Shown here piece by piece: positions 25,948 to 34,147 of a stretch of DNA of 64,000 nucleotides. The stretch is from assembly GCA_025937785.1 (NCBI GenBank), contig JAICQQ010000007.1, positions 1 through 64,000 on the forward strand, read 5' to 3'. The notes beneath the pieces were generated by a model. It worked only from the letters and a program-made list of their open reading frames with translations, was not told where the DNA came from and ran no database searches. Numbering within the stretch: position 1 is the first letter of the stretch; each line of letters begins with the position of its first letter. Source of the DNA: Polyangiaceae bacterium. GTDB taxonomy: Bacteria; Myxococcota_A; Polyangia; Polyangiales; Polyangiaceae. Position numbers and translations under genes: made by a program.

Positions 25948-27120
25948 CTAGAAGGTCGCGAAAAAATCGAAGATCGCATCGTTCGCGAAACAGGGCCAGC
26001 CGTGGTTCGTGCCGCCGTTGTAGTTCGGATCGTCGTGCGAACACCAGATGAGCCTGGCCGAGCAGTCTTGGTACTCGACGCAACCTGGATTGACTTGAGC
26101 GCCGCCGGCTGCGCTGTTGCAGGTGGCGACCTCGTAAGGCATCGTCATCGAGCCGCAGGCGTTCCACGAGCGATACTTCTCGACATGCGCAGAGCCGTTG
26201 TTGCCGCGCACGCTGTCGTTTTCGCCATGGATGAGCAACGTGGGGATGGGCGCGCAGTTGTTGCCGAACTCCGAACCCGCGACGGGGGCAACCGCGCGCA
26301 AGATCCCGTCGCGCTGGCAGTGGAACTCGGTCGTAAACTGCGCGCCCGACGAGTGCCCCGTGGCGAATACGCGGCTGGTGTCGACGCAATAGTCGTTGAG
26401 CAAACGCTCGTGGAGCGCCTCGACGCGACCGATGTTGGTGCTGAGCTGTCCGGTCCAGTCGTTCCCCGAGCTCTTCGGGTAGGCCATGATGTACGTGGCT
26501 TCGAGGTCGCTGTCTTGCGTGCGAGCGTCAGTCTGGCGAAAGTCGGTGTTGGTGCGGCCGGCGCCGTGCAAACCGAAGATGAGCGGAATGGGGGTGGTGC
26601 CGTCGTAGCTCGGCGGGAAGGTAACGATGTACTCGTTGGCGACGTTCAGCGTCGCGGGCGGGTCGCTCGGCGTGCCGCAGCCGTCGCTTGGCATGGCATC
26701 GGCGGCGCCCGAGGTGCTGGTCTCGCTGCCGCTAGACGTCGCGCCGCCAGCGCCCGCTGTCGTCGCCGAGGCGGTCGTGGCGTCGCCCGTGGTGACGCTG
26801 GCACTCATGCCCGTGGTGCTGCTGGAGGACGACACGTTGCTCGACGAGCCAGTGGTCGCGCTCGTGGTGGATGCCGCCGCTGTCGCGCTCGACGTGGCCG
26901 TGTGCGTCGTCGACGCGCTGCTGCTCGTCGTCGCGGTAGGACCTGACGAGGCAGTGACGGTCACGCTGGCCTGCGTGCCCGTCTCGGTGGCGGAAGGCGC
27001 GGGATCTGGATCACTGCACGCAGGCAGCGCCACCAAGAGCGCGCTGGCCACGAACTTGCGGGAACGCGGACGGGGACGAGTGGGGCGGACAGGGGCAGGC
27101 TGCAGGAAAGTACGACGCAT
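25948..27120 (-). CDS. Secreted PHB-depolymerase/feruloyl-esterase-like lipoprotein
   Basis: A 390-residue lipoprotein. After an Arg-rich start and hydrophobic core comes Cys 35 (VALPAC), then a Ser/Thr/Ala linker of about 110 residues, then an alpha/beta-hydrolase domain (about 150-390). PLIFGLHGAGRT carries the oxyanion HG motif, FATGHSSGAQF the nucleophile elbow G-H-S-S-G, LLIHGENDSV the acidic strand and NHGWPCF the likely catalytic His. This is the esterase family containing PHB depolymerases and feruloyl/acetylxylan esterases (LpqC-like). The pairing of many Cys in the domain suits an extracellular enzyme. Substrate unproven; a plant-polymer or polyester ester is likely. Confidence 0.85.
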   Translation of the reverse strand: MRRTFLQPAPVRPTRPRPRSRKFVASALLVALPACSDPDPAPSATETGTQASVTVTASSGPTATTSSSASTTHTATSSATAAASTTSATTGSSSNVSSSSSTTGMSASVTTGDATTASATTAGAGGATSSGSETSTSGAADAMPSDGCGTPSDPPATLNVANEYIVTFPPSYDGTTPIPLIFGLHGAGRTNTDFRQTDARTQDSDLEATYIMAYPKSSGNDWTGQLSTNIGRVEALHERLLNDYCVDTSRVFATGHSSGAQFTTEFHCQRDGILRAVAPVAGSEFGNNCAPIPTLLIHGENDSVRGNNGSAHVEKYRSWNACGSMTMPYEVATCNSAAGGAQVNPGCVEYQDCSARLIWCSHDDPNYNGGTNHGWPCFANDAIFDFFATF

Positions 27121-27609
27121 GGGCTAATGGTCGATCGACGCGATCGGAGTGGTGCGGACAGGGGTCATGCAGTGAAACTGCTGATAGCCCACCCGCCATT
27201 TTCAAGTGGTGGCGGTCGCCGAGGCGAGAAAGTGGTCTCGAGATGGTATCGGAGATCGCACTGAATTCCCACGCACCCGCAGCGTGATCACCCGGGCCAC
27301 GTGTTGGGACGGCCCCCCACGTGGAACGCTGCGACCGAGCTGCGATGCCAGCGGGTCCGGGCGTCCGGAACCGCGCGGACAGCGCTGTTCGGCCGCGGAA
27401 CGGAGCGTTTTGTCTGCCGCGACAATCGTGTGTTGGTGACGCGGCCTAGATGCGCGATAAGCTTTCATCGAGCCATGATCCATCCAGCATTCGTCGTCGA
27501 CGGACGCTTCAGCGGGGCGCGATGAGCGTCGTACCTGGCCGGTCGCGGAGCCTCTTGCTGCGAACGTGCGGCTGCACGAACACGTGTGCGAGCTAGCGTG
27601 CAACTAGGG
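27121..27609. other. Divergent intergenic region upstream of module B
   Basis: 489 bases between the leftward esterase and the rightward barrel protein. It contains small inverted repeats (e.g. CCGCCA ... TGGCGG near 27192-27213, and TTGTC ... GACAA near 27412-27427). I see no recognisable gene, and no RNA or promoter I would defend. As the only upstream region of module B, it is where an ECF autoregulated promoter would be expected. Confidence 0.45.
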
Positions 27610-28689
27610 ATGACCGTGCGTCGCACCGTGCTTCTTGCGATCTGCCTGTGGCTCGTTGCGAGCCAGGTGTCTGCGCAAGACGCGGTACCCGTGGCGTTGA
27701 CTTACTCCGCGCCCGCGAGTTGCCCGACACAGGGGCGTTTCATCACGCGCCTCCGAATGCACACTCAGCGCGTGCTGCTGTCGAATGCGGCGGATGCCCT
27801 CACGCTGCAGGTGGCCATCGTGCGGTCGGGTCATGGGTTCGCTGGAACGCTCGAGGTGGCTCAACAGGGGCGACCGCCGGGTACCCGCACCTTCGAAGGC
27901 GTGGATTGTCCCGACGTGGTGTGGGCGCTCGCGTTGAGCGCGGCGCTGAGCATCGATCCCCAAGCGAACCTGACGGTGATGTCGGAGGACGAGCTGAGCG
28001 AAGCCGATGGCGCCTCCTCCACGACTGGCGCGGCCAACACCACGCAGGATCCAGCGTCGGACGCAGCCGACGGCGCGGACGGCGAGGCGACTTCTCGCGG
28101 GCAGACGGGCAGCGGAGCGAGCCAGCCAGCGTTTGGCCGCGTGCCCCCCCCGACCGAAGCCGCTGGGGAAGCGGCACTCTGGTCGATCGGCCCCGTGCTT
28201 TCGGTGAGCTTCGCTTTCGAACCGAAGGCCGCGGTGGGTGGAGGTGTCGTCGCCGCTGTACGGGACACGAGTGGGCGCCAGCTGCTCCCGCTAGAGTTCG
28301 CGTTGAGGCTCGAGTACCTCGGGACGAGGCTCACGCGTGGCGCTGATCCGTTGAAGATCGACTGGTGGTCGGCGAACTTGCTGGCGTGCCCGCTGCGCGC
28401 CGGTGCAGGTCCCACGCTGCTCGTGTGTGGAGTGGGTCAAGCAGGGTTGATTCGCGCTGAAGGTGTAGAGGTCGAGCAAGCCGCGGCCGTTTCGCGCGGC
28501 TTCTACTCCGTGGGGCTCGCTCTCTGGGCCCGCGTGCCGCTGAGCGATCATTGGGAACTTTTTGGCGTGGCGGACTTCAAGCTACCGCTGGTCGATCGAG
28601 CCTTCGCCCTGGGGCCTGGCTTGGAAGTGGTTTCGAGTTCCCGACCGGCGGGGGCGAGCGTCTCGGTGGGTGCTCTCTACGGATTCTGA
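27610..28689 (+). CDS. Exported protein with predicted beta-barrel C-terminus (module B)
   Basis: A 359-residue protein from ATG 27610. It has a signal peptide (about 1-22, ending VSAQ), an alpha/beta domain of about 100 residues with two Cys (SCPTQGRFITRL and VDCPDVVWALALSAALS), an Ala/Ser/Asp linker (about 130-185), and a Gly/aromatic-rich C-terminal half with alternating polar and apolar residues that ends in ALYGF, a typical barrel terminus. It repeats the plan of the exported proteins at 11814-12932 and 62026-63201. The ECF sigma gene follows after a short gap on the same strand. Unnamed family. I infer it is the outer-membrane part of the sensing device. Confidence 0.7.
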   Translation: MTVRRTVLLAICLWLVASQVSAQDAVPVALTYSAPASCPTQGRFITRLRMHTQRVLLSNAADALTLQVAIVRSGHGFAGTLEVAQQGRPPGTRTFEGVDCPDVVWALALSAALSIDPQANLTVMSEDELSEADGASSTTGAANTTQDPASDAADGADGEATSRGQTGSGASQPAFGRVPPPTEAAGEAALWSIGPVLSVSFAFEPKAAVGGGVVAAVRDTSGRQLLPLEFALRLEYLGTRLTRGADPLKIDWWSANLLACPLRAGAGPTLLVCGVGQAGLIRAEGVEVEQAAAVSRGFYSVGLALWARVPLSDHWELFGVADFKLPLVDRAFALGPGLEVVSSSRPAGASVSVGALYGF

Positions 28690-28718
28690 CAGCCGTACTG
28701 GCAATCGGGTGATCAAGG

Positions 28719-29342
28719 TTGGTGTTTGCGGCAATTACCAGGTCATGCCAGGATCCGAGCTTGCCTGGTGGGATCACCCGCCCATTGCATCGAGCAGGTT
28801 CTTTGCCCAAAGCCCTGACAGAACGACAAGAACGTTTGCGCGCTATGGTGGGTGAACATGGCACTTTCGTCGCGCGCACGTTGCGCAACCTCGGTGTTCC
28901 GGCCCGTGAGCTCGATGACTGTGTGCAACGCGTCTACATCGTTGCCGACCGCAGGCTCAACGACATCCGTCCCGGGTGTGAGCGGGCCTTTCTGTTTCGT
29001 TCGGCTGCGCACATTGCGGCGCACGCCCGCCGTAGCCTGGCCCGCAAGCGCGAGGTGCTGGAAGAAGATCCGCACCCGCTCCGCGCTCCGCCGTTTCAGC
29101 CCGACGAGTTGACACAGCGCAAACAGTTTCGCGAGTTGCTCGACTCCGTCTTGAACAGCATGAGCGAAGAGCTGCGCAGTGTCTTCATCTTGCACACCTT
29201 CGAAGAGCTGACGATGGCGGAGATCGCAGAGTTGCTCGAGCTCCCGCCCGGTACCGTGGCTTCGCGGCTGCGTCGCGCCCGCGGCATGTTCCGCGATCGC
29301 ATCGAGGCGCTCAAGGCTGGCGCGACTCAGGAGAGCGCGTGA
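28719..29342 (+). CDS. ECF-type sigma factor (module B)
   Basis: A 207-residue reading. The conserved part begins near residue 30 (LPKALTERQERLR) and an in-frame TTG at 28803, with AGCAGG upstream, is a plausible true start, giving about 179 residues. Region 2 is VPARELDDCVQRVYIVADRR and FLFRSAAHIAAHARR. Region 4 is LNSMSEELRSVFILH, then EELTMAEIAELLELPPGTVA with the helix-turn-helix. The stop is overlapped by the start of the next gene (GTGATGG), as expected for a sigma factor and its membrane-bound partner. Confidence 0.85.
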   Translation: MVFAAITRSCQDPSLPGGITRPLHRAGSLPKALTERQERLRAMVGEHGTFVARTLRNLGVPARELDDCVQRVYIVADRRLNDIRPGCERAFLFRSAAHIAAHARRSLARKREVLEEDPHPLRAPPFQPDELTQRKQFRELLDSVLNSMSEELRSVFILHTFEELTMAEIAELLELPPGTVASRLRRARGMFRDRIEALKAGATQESA

Positions 29343-30076
29343 TGGATCCACTGCTTCATCCGCAAGACTCCGAGATCGAGGCGCAGTTGCTGGCTGCTGG
29401 ACGTGACGTGAGTCTTTCTCCGGCAGCTCAGGCGCGCCTCTTGGGGGTGCTCGGTGCCAGCGCGGGCGTGACCGCGGCGGGCGAAGCTGCTGCCAGCACT
29501 GGCTTCGTCGGAAAGCTGTTGGCGAGCAAAGGCATCCTGGCCGCCGCATCCGTGGTCTCGATCGGCGCCATTGGTGCGGGCGTATACTTCGCACAACGCG
29601 CACGAGTGACAGAGGCAGTGAGCGATCGACCGCCCCTCAGCCGTGCTGCGGAACCTGCGCATGTCGCGACGCCGGCGAGCGACACCCCCGCTATCGAAAG
29701 CGCAGGCAGCGCCGACGACGGTGTGGTCGCGACCGAGCCAACGCCTGCGTCCGTCGACAAGCCGGCGGCTCAGCCACGCCCCACCGCACGGAAGCCTGCC
29801 GCCGACGCCCACGCAAGCCTACGTGACGAGCTCGCCTTGGTCGAAGCAGTCAGCCGCGCGACGAAGGCCGGCAATGGCGCACTCGCCCTTTCGCAGTCGC
29901 TCGAGTACAAGCGCCGGTTCCCCCGGGGCAAGCTGGCGCTCGAGGCGCAGGTGTTGCACATCGAAGCCCTCGCGCTGGCCGGCAATCGCGCCGAAGCGTC
30001 GAGGCTTGCGCAAAGCTTCCTCAAGCGCTACCCGGATAGTCCCGTGGCGGCTCGCATCCGCCGCTTCGCTCATTAG
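29339..30076 (+). CDS. Single-TM protein with periplasmic TPR tail, putative anti-sigma (module B)
   Basis: A 245-residue protein that overlaps the sigma stop by four bases. Residues 1-55 form a short cytoplasmic part, about 58-80 form the TM helix (GILAAASVVSIGAIGAGVYF), then an Ala/Pro/Asp linker, and about 155-245 form a YbgF/TolA-binding-like TPR tail (ALALSQSLEYKRRFPRGKLA, ALAGNRAEASRLAQSFLKRY, PDSPVAARIRR). It resembles the partners in modules A and C. The position and topology suggest it tethers the sigma factor and reads a periplasmic state. No zinc-type anti-sigma motif (HxxxCxxC) is visible, so the binding mode would be different from ZAS proteins. Confidence 0.7.
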   Translation: MMDPLLHPQDSEIEAQLLAAGRDVSLSPAAQARLLGVLGASAGVTAAGEAAASTGFVGKLLASKGILAAASVVSIGAIGAGVYFAQRARVTEAVSDRPPLSRAAEPAHVATPASDTPAIESAGSADDGVVATEPTPASVDKPAAQPRPTARKPAADAHASLRDELALVEAVSRATKAGNGALALSQSLEYKRRFPRGKLALEAQVLHIEALALAGNRAEASRLAQSFLKRYPDSPVAARIRRFAH

Positions 30077-30400
30077 CGCTCGGTAGCGTCACCGGGTGAG
30101 GCAGGGCGCAATCGAGTGAGCGCCCGCACGCGGGGCTACGAGGACGCTGAGCGCACGAGGTTTGAACAAAGCCGGCTTCCCGGCGTCGCCCGCCTCCCCA
30201 CGACGCTGCCCTGGCATCGCCACGGCTCGGAAACGAGGAGGCGACGCACACATCCGCATTCGGATCCGTCGGATCCGCACACAGGTCGCTAACCACAAAG
30301 GAAAGCGCACAGCGACCCGCACGTAGCGGGCCGGGGCGTGACCGGCCGAGCGGGGCGGTTCATTGAAGACCCGCCCAGCTCAGCCTGGATCAGCGCGTGC
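30077..30400. other. Convergent intergenic region
   Basis: 324 bases between the stop of the module B membrane protein and the stop of the leftward RRM gene. It holds two adjacent copies of the palindrome CGGATCCG around 30264-30281 and a weak CCCGC/GCGGG hairpin near 30318-30332 that could end RRM transcription. No convincing gene. Confidence 0.45.
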
Positions 30401-30835
30401 CTACCAGCGTTCGCCGCGTTCACCGCGACGACGGCTCCCGCCGCCGCCACCGCCGCCGCGACCGCCGCGACCACCGCCGCCGCCGCCACCGCCGCCGCTG
30501 CGACCACCACGGCCACCGCCACCGCCGCCACCGCCGCCACTGCGGCCGCCGCCGCCACCGAAGCCACCGCCGCCACCGCCACGCGGTGCGCGCTCTTGGG
30601 CTTCATTCACGACGAGGGTGCGCCCATCGAGTTCGGAGTTGTTCATCTCCTGAATCGCGTTCTGCGCGGCTGCTTCTTCTTCGAAGGTTACGAAGCCGAA
30701 ACCGCGTGAGCGCCCCGTCTCCCGATCCGTAATGACTTTGGCATCTTCGACTGTGCCGAAGCGTTCGAAAGCAGCCCGCAAGCCATCGTCATCCGTGTTC
30801 CAGCTAAGGCTGCCTACAAAAAGTCGTCTACCCAT
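30401..30835 (-). CDS. Glycine-rich RNA-binding (RRM) protein
   Basis: A 144-residue protein with one RRM (about 3-80) and a Gly/Arg tail (about 85-144, blocks of G with RG, RS, FG). RNP-2 is RLFVGSLSW and RNP-1 is RGFGFVTF (44-51), so both aromatic RNA-contact sites are intact. Bacterial single-RRM proteins with Gly tails (cyanobacterial Rbp, RNA chaperone-like) are often cold- or stress-linked. I chose ATG 30835 since upstream sequence is non-coding in character. The leader contains an 8-bp hairpin at 30860-30884 next to CAGGAG, which is 15 bases before the ATG, a long spacing. Confidence 0.9.
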   Translation of the reverse strand: MGRRLFVGSLSWNTDDDGLRAAFERFGTVEDAKVITDRETGRSRGFGFVTFEEEAAAQNAIQEMNNSELDGRTLVVNEAQERAPRGGGGGGFGGGGGRSGGGGGGGGGRGGRSGGGGGGGGGRGGRGGGGGGGSRRRGERGERW

Positions 30836-31211
30836 TTTTCGTTTCTCTATCTCCTGAATGGCAGCGCACGTCTTCGGCGCTGCCCGCCACCGTCGCGGGG
30901 AGTTCGGCCGTATTACACACTCTAGGACGTTGGCGATTCCTACTTTCGAAGTTCTCGACATACCCCAGCTGGTCCTCCGGGGCGACACAAAGAATCGACC
31001 CAAGTGCGTCGAAAGTTAAGTCGCTCAGGGCTGGGGGCGCTGGCCCGCAAGGGTTTGTCCACAGTTTGAAGGGGTGCTGTCAGGCGCGAGATGAGCTGCC
31101 CGGGCCAGACGAGCCCTTGATTACGGTCCAGCTGGAAACCGGTGCGACCCCGGGTGCGAAATCCCAGGGGGAGGCCGTCGCGACCCACCGTGGGTCGTGA
31201 GCGTGAGGCGC
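30836..31211 (-). other. Leader and promoter region of the RRM gene
   Basis: 376 bases between the RRM start and the stop of the phosphatase-fusion gene. The transcript side contains a hairpin (listed separately) and, about 85 bases from the ATG, TAATAC in the context GTGTAATACGG, a possible -10 without a clear -35. No ORF I would defend. The phosphatase gene transcribes towards this region, so a terminator is expected near 31160-31211, but none is obvious. Confidence 0.4.
30860..30884 (-). promoter_or_regulatory. Hairpin in the RRM gene leader
   Basis: The minus strand carries GGCAGCGC, nine bases (CGAAGACGT), then GCGCTGCC: a perfect 8-bp GC stem. It ends four bases before CAGGAG, the likely ribosome-binding site. 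Position suggests control of translation or message stability, perhaps by the RRM protein itself. That is inference. Confidence 0.5.
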
Positions 31212-32456
31212 TCAGAACCAGCGATCCGGTGCTGCCGACTGCAGTGTGTGAGCCGGCGCATCGCCTGGCGCCAAGTTACCGCTGAGCCATGTGGCGAGCT
31301 TCTCGAGCAACGCCAGGCCGAGCCACGGATGCGAATGCGCGAGCTGCAGCAGCGCTTGCCCTTCGAGTGCCAGGACTCGCGAGGGTGTGCGAGCGCGCAG
31401 CGTGGCCCCTGCAGCTCTCCGGCACAACAGCGTTCCCGTACCCACGTGCCCGCCCGGACCCAGCACCGTGATCACTTGGTCGTCCTTGGAGACCTCTACG
31501 GCGCCGTCCGCGACGATCCACAGCGTCGCGTTGGGCTCGCCCTGGCTCACCAGGGTTTCGCCAGTTCCGCACAAGCGCACCTCGAAGGCGCTGCGCACCT
31601 GCTCGAGCTGCACTAGCGGGAGCGAGTGGAACAAGAAGATCCCCGCGAGCGCGTCGTTGTCGTAGAGACTGTCGCGTCGCGGCTCCGGCAACTCCGGAGT
31701 GGGGTCATCGACTTCGACCACGACCGCGGTGATGTTGTCGTGGCCGCCGGCCTCGTTAGCGAAGGCGATGAGGTGATCGGGGATCTTTCCCGGATCGTTT
31801 GCGCCTAGCGACGCGCTGAGCCAGTCCAGATTGGGGACGTACTCGCTCAGGCCGTCCGAGCACAGCAGGAACCTATCTCCCGAGAATACCTCGAACCCGA
31901 GCGTGTCGATCTGGACCGCGGGTTGGCTGCCGATGCAACGCGTGAGCACGTTCGAGTACATGTGCTTCTTGGCGTCCTCGTGTTTCAAGTAACCCGAGCG
32001 CACGAGCTCCGCGGAGAACGTGTGGTCCGTAGTCATTTGGTAGGTTTGGCCGCCGCGGTGCAGGTAGAGGCGGGTGTCGCCGACGTGCGCCAGCGTGGCG
32101 CGGTTCCCCGTCACCAAAAGTAGGGTCAGCGTGCACCCCATACCCGAATACTCCGACGACGAGGTCGCCAATCGATACACCTCGGCACAGGCGTGTTCGA
32201 CCGCGGTGCGACCGATGTCCACCAAGCGCGCCGCTTCGACGACCCCGCCGTTCTGCCCTGCGAGCTCTTCGCGCGCGCCCTTCACGTGCTCGACCACAGC
32301 GTTGATGGCGGTTTCGGCCGCGACCTCACCCGCGGCGTGACCGCCCATGCCGTCGCTCACGACGTACAGACCTAACTCGTCATCGATGACGTAGCGATCC
32401 TCGTTCTGGCTTCGCTTCTGACCGACGTCGGAGTTCCCTCGTCCGAGCGCTTGCAT
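31212..32456 (-). CDS. PP2C-type protein phosphatase fused to a cyclic-nucleotide-binding domain
   Basis: A 414-residue soluble protein. Residues about 1-250 are a PPM/PP2C serine/threonine phosphatase: SQNEDRYVID, VVSDGMGGHAAGE (metal Asp), LAHVGDTRLYL, LLCSDGLSEYV and GGHDNITAVVV are all intact. Residues about 275-400 form a cNMP-binding beta-roll (LFHSLPLVQLEQVRSAFEV, ETLVSQGEPNATLWIVADG, GPGGHVGTGTLL), though the usual PBC signature (GE..L, R.A) is only loosely kept. The fusion would let a second messenger or a partner control dephosphorylation of Ser/Thr kinase targets, which abound in myxobacteria. ATG 32456 is preferred over a Met 47 codons upstream with a low-complexity leader. Confidence 0.85.
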   Translation of the reverse strand: MQALGRGNSDVGQKRSQNEDRYVIDDELGLYVVSDGMGGHAAGEVAAETAINAVVEHVKGAREELAGQNGGVVEAARLVDIGRTAVEHACAEVYRLATSSSEYSGMGCTLTLLLVTGNRATLAHVGDTRLYLHRGGQTYQMTTDHTFSAELVRSGYLKHEDAKKHMYSNVLTRCIGSQPAVQIDTLGFEVFSGDRFLLCSDGLSEYVPNLDWLSASLGANDPGKIPDHLIAFANEAGGHDNITAVVVEVDDPTPELPEPRRDSLYDNDALAGIFLFHSLPLVQLEQVRSAFEVRLCGTGETLVSQGEPNATLWIVADGAVEVSKDDQVITVLGPGGHVGTGTLLCRRAAGATLRARTPSRVLALEGQALLQLAHSHPWLGLALLEKLATWLSGNLAPGDAPAHTLQSAAPDRWF

Positions 32457-32613
32457 CGGTGTAGCCTGGGAGAGCGGACTGCCGATGTCTACGAGAACGA
32501 GGCGACGGGGTCGCGCCGCCCCACGCTGTGGGCGATCGCTCGGGCGCCCATGACCGTCGGGCCGGCTGGCGTCGTCGCTGCTGCAACCGAGCGGCACTCA
32601 GCCGCTCGTGCCG

Positions 32614-33426
32614 TCAGGGCGCGAGGGCCTCTGCGGCGAGCTGGCGCTGGCGTTCTGCACGGCTCTCGAGCTCCTTGCGCCGTAACTCGGACCAGTACTC
32701 GGCGGGTAGATCGGGGAAACGCCCGACCGAGGGACCGCGCAAGCGAGCTTCCTCGTCGAGTGCCGTCTCATCGCCAGCGGCGGGCGGCAGCCACTGACCA
32801 TGAGCGTTCCTGCGGGCTGCGGGCGCGTCTGTCGTGGTTGCCTCAGGGGAGGCGAAGTCGTTGGCACGCGCTGGTGATGGCGCGGAGCCACGATCGACGG
32901 TGTCCGTTAGGGGCTGCGCGGCGGCTTCGGTGGGCGCCTGCGGCGCCGTGGCTGGAGAGCGCGCGTAGCTGAAGAGGAACACCGCTGCCGCGGCGCCCAG
33001 CAGCAGCAAAATTCCAGCGCGCAGGCCCGCCCGCGATTCACCGGGTCTGGAGCCAGGGGGGAGCACCGCTAGATCTTCCTCGCTGAGCTCCGTTTGCGGC
33101 AGCGCTACCGGTGCCAGCGTTTCGGGGTGACCGACCGAAGCAGGCGCGAGGGGCGGGGCGGACTTGGAAGGACTTGGCCGCAATTCGTCTGCGAGCCACA
33201 TCGCCAACGACGGCGGAGCACTCACGACATGATCGTCTCCGGTCGCGTCGCGGTCGCTGCCGTCTCCAAAAAGGTCTGCGGTTTCGTGCCTGGCGCCATG
33301 ACCCACGAAAGGAGTGTCGTCCCCCTCGCTCTGGTCGTCGTGTTCCGTGCCCTCGAACTCCGAATCGTTCAGGGGTAGCTCGTCCGCTCCGCCCACGGTC
33401 TCTTGATTCTCTTTTGCCATAGCCAT
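32614..33426 (-). CDS. Single-TM protein with acidic cytoplasmic domain, unknown function
   Basis: 270 residues from ATG 33426 (CAGGCGGA upstream). The first 120 residues are acidic and low-complexity. A TM helix lies at about 139-155 (GILLLLGAAAAVFLFSYA), then an Ala/Pro/Thr linker, and a charged C-terminal helix rich in Glu, Arg and Ala (LPAEYWSELRRKELESRAER). This is a tether-like design. No family recognised. It lies directly upstream of the PP2C fusion on the same strand (157-base gap), so it may be a membrane partner or phosphorylated target. About 45 bases upstream TATACT is a possible -10 box. Confidence 0.6.
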   Translation of the reverse strand: MAMAKENQETVGGADELPLNDSEFEGTEHDDQSEGDDTPFVGHGARHETADLFGDGSDRDATGDDHVVSAPPSLAMWLADELRPSPSKSAPPLAPASVGHPETLAPVALPQTELSEEDLAVLPPGSRPGESRAGLRAGILLLLGAAAAVFLFSYARSPATAPQAPTEAAAQPLTDTVDRGSAPSPARANDFASPEATTTDAPAARRNAHGQWLPPAAGDETALDEEARLRGPSVGRFPDLPAEYWSELRRKELESRAERQRQLAAEALAP

Positions 33427-33862
33427 TCCGCCTGCTGGATCGCGCCTTTCCACCGGACCCGCCCGGCAAGTATAACCCACGCTGGCGGCGCACGCCCGCA
33501 CGGTTCCGATCTCTCCCTGAGCCGTTCCGAGGGCGCCGCCCTCCGCGCTGTGATTGTCACGCGGTCGGTCTCCCGGCGCCTGGCGCTTGGCCTGCGGGTG
33601 CTCGACAAGGCGGGACGGATCGCGCCTGCCACCGAAAGTGACGCAGCGAAAGGCGTGTCCTTTCAAGCGCGACTGGGTTCTATCAGTGTCGCTAAAAATC
33701 GAGGCACCGCGCGCATGGAACTTTGGCGGGTGCGTGCTCTTGTCGCTCCGGGGCCCGGCGGCCGGGTTATCGTCGGCGATTCATGCATTCGCCCCCTTCC
33801 TGGTTCGTCGCGCTGAGCTCCGCAGCACGGTGGTCGCTTGGACCCAATCTGGTGCTGCCGCG
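33427..33862. other. Intergenic region without a recognisable gene
   Basis: 436 bases between the leftward TM-protein gene and a decayed beta-helix gene. Open frames here have the composition of non-coding GC-rich sequence. The part up to about 33500 probably contains the promoter of the TM-protein gene. The rest may include the lost 5' part of the decayed gene: a weak signal-peptide-like stretch can be read near 33780-33860, but not with confidence. Confidence 0.4.
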
Positions 33863-34090
33863 GAGTATTACGCGTTTCCCAGCGGAGTGGCGACGGCAGT
33901 CTGGGGTCGCCGTTTTCGCTGTTCCAGGCGTCCAACACCGCCCAGGCGGGTGACACGGTGTACTTTGAGGGGCGGCGTCTATGCCGGAACGCTGCGTCCC
34001 GCCATTCGGGGACGAGCGGGGCATGGATCACTTTCGCTGCCTACCCCGGTGAGCTACCCATCTTCGACGGCGCAGGAAGCGGCGGTACGG
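33863..34090 (+). pseudogene. Decayed N-terminal piece of a right-handed beta-helix protein
   Basis: Two frames alternate to give a consecutive beta-helix start: EYYAFPSG, then SGDGSLGSPFSLFQASNTAQ with AGDTVYF, then back to RGGVYAGTLRPA, then SGTSGAWITFAAYPGELPIF and DGAGSGG. The pattern (YYV.PSGSD..PGT ... A.PGDTVY.RGGVY ... SGT.GAPITF.AYPGE.PI.DG) is standard for secreted parallel beta-helix proteins. At least three frameshifts occur in 230 bases, and the remaining helix coils are gone, so this is a true relic, not a single error. It ends about 60 bases before the next gene. Confidence 0.65.
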
Positions 34091-34147
34091 CGCGCTTTAC
34101 ACCCCGGGAAGCGTTCGTCGATACTGATCGCCTCACCCCAGGGCTCC

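Noticed and set aside
30420-30590. Triplet repeat tract (CCGCCA-like) as a possible repeat locus
   Set aside because: It simply encodes the Gly/Arg-rich tail of the RRM protein.
30338-30709. Ala/Thr-rich plus-strand frame resembling an antifreeze-like repeat protein
   Set aside because: It is the reverse complement of the Gly/Arg tail of the RRM protein.
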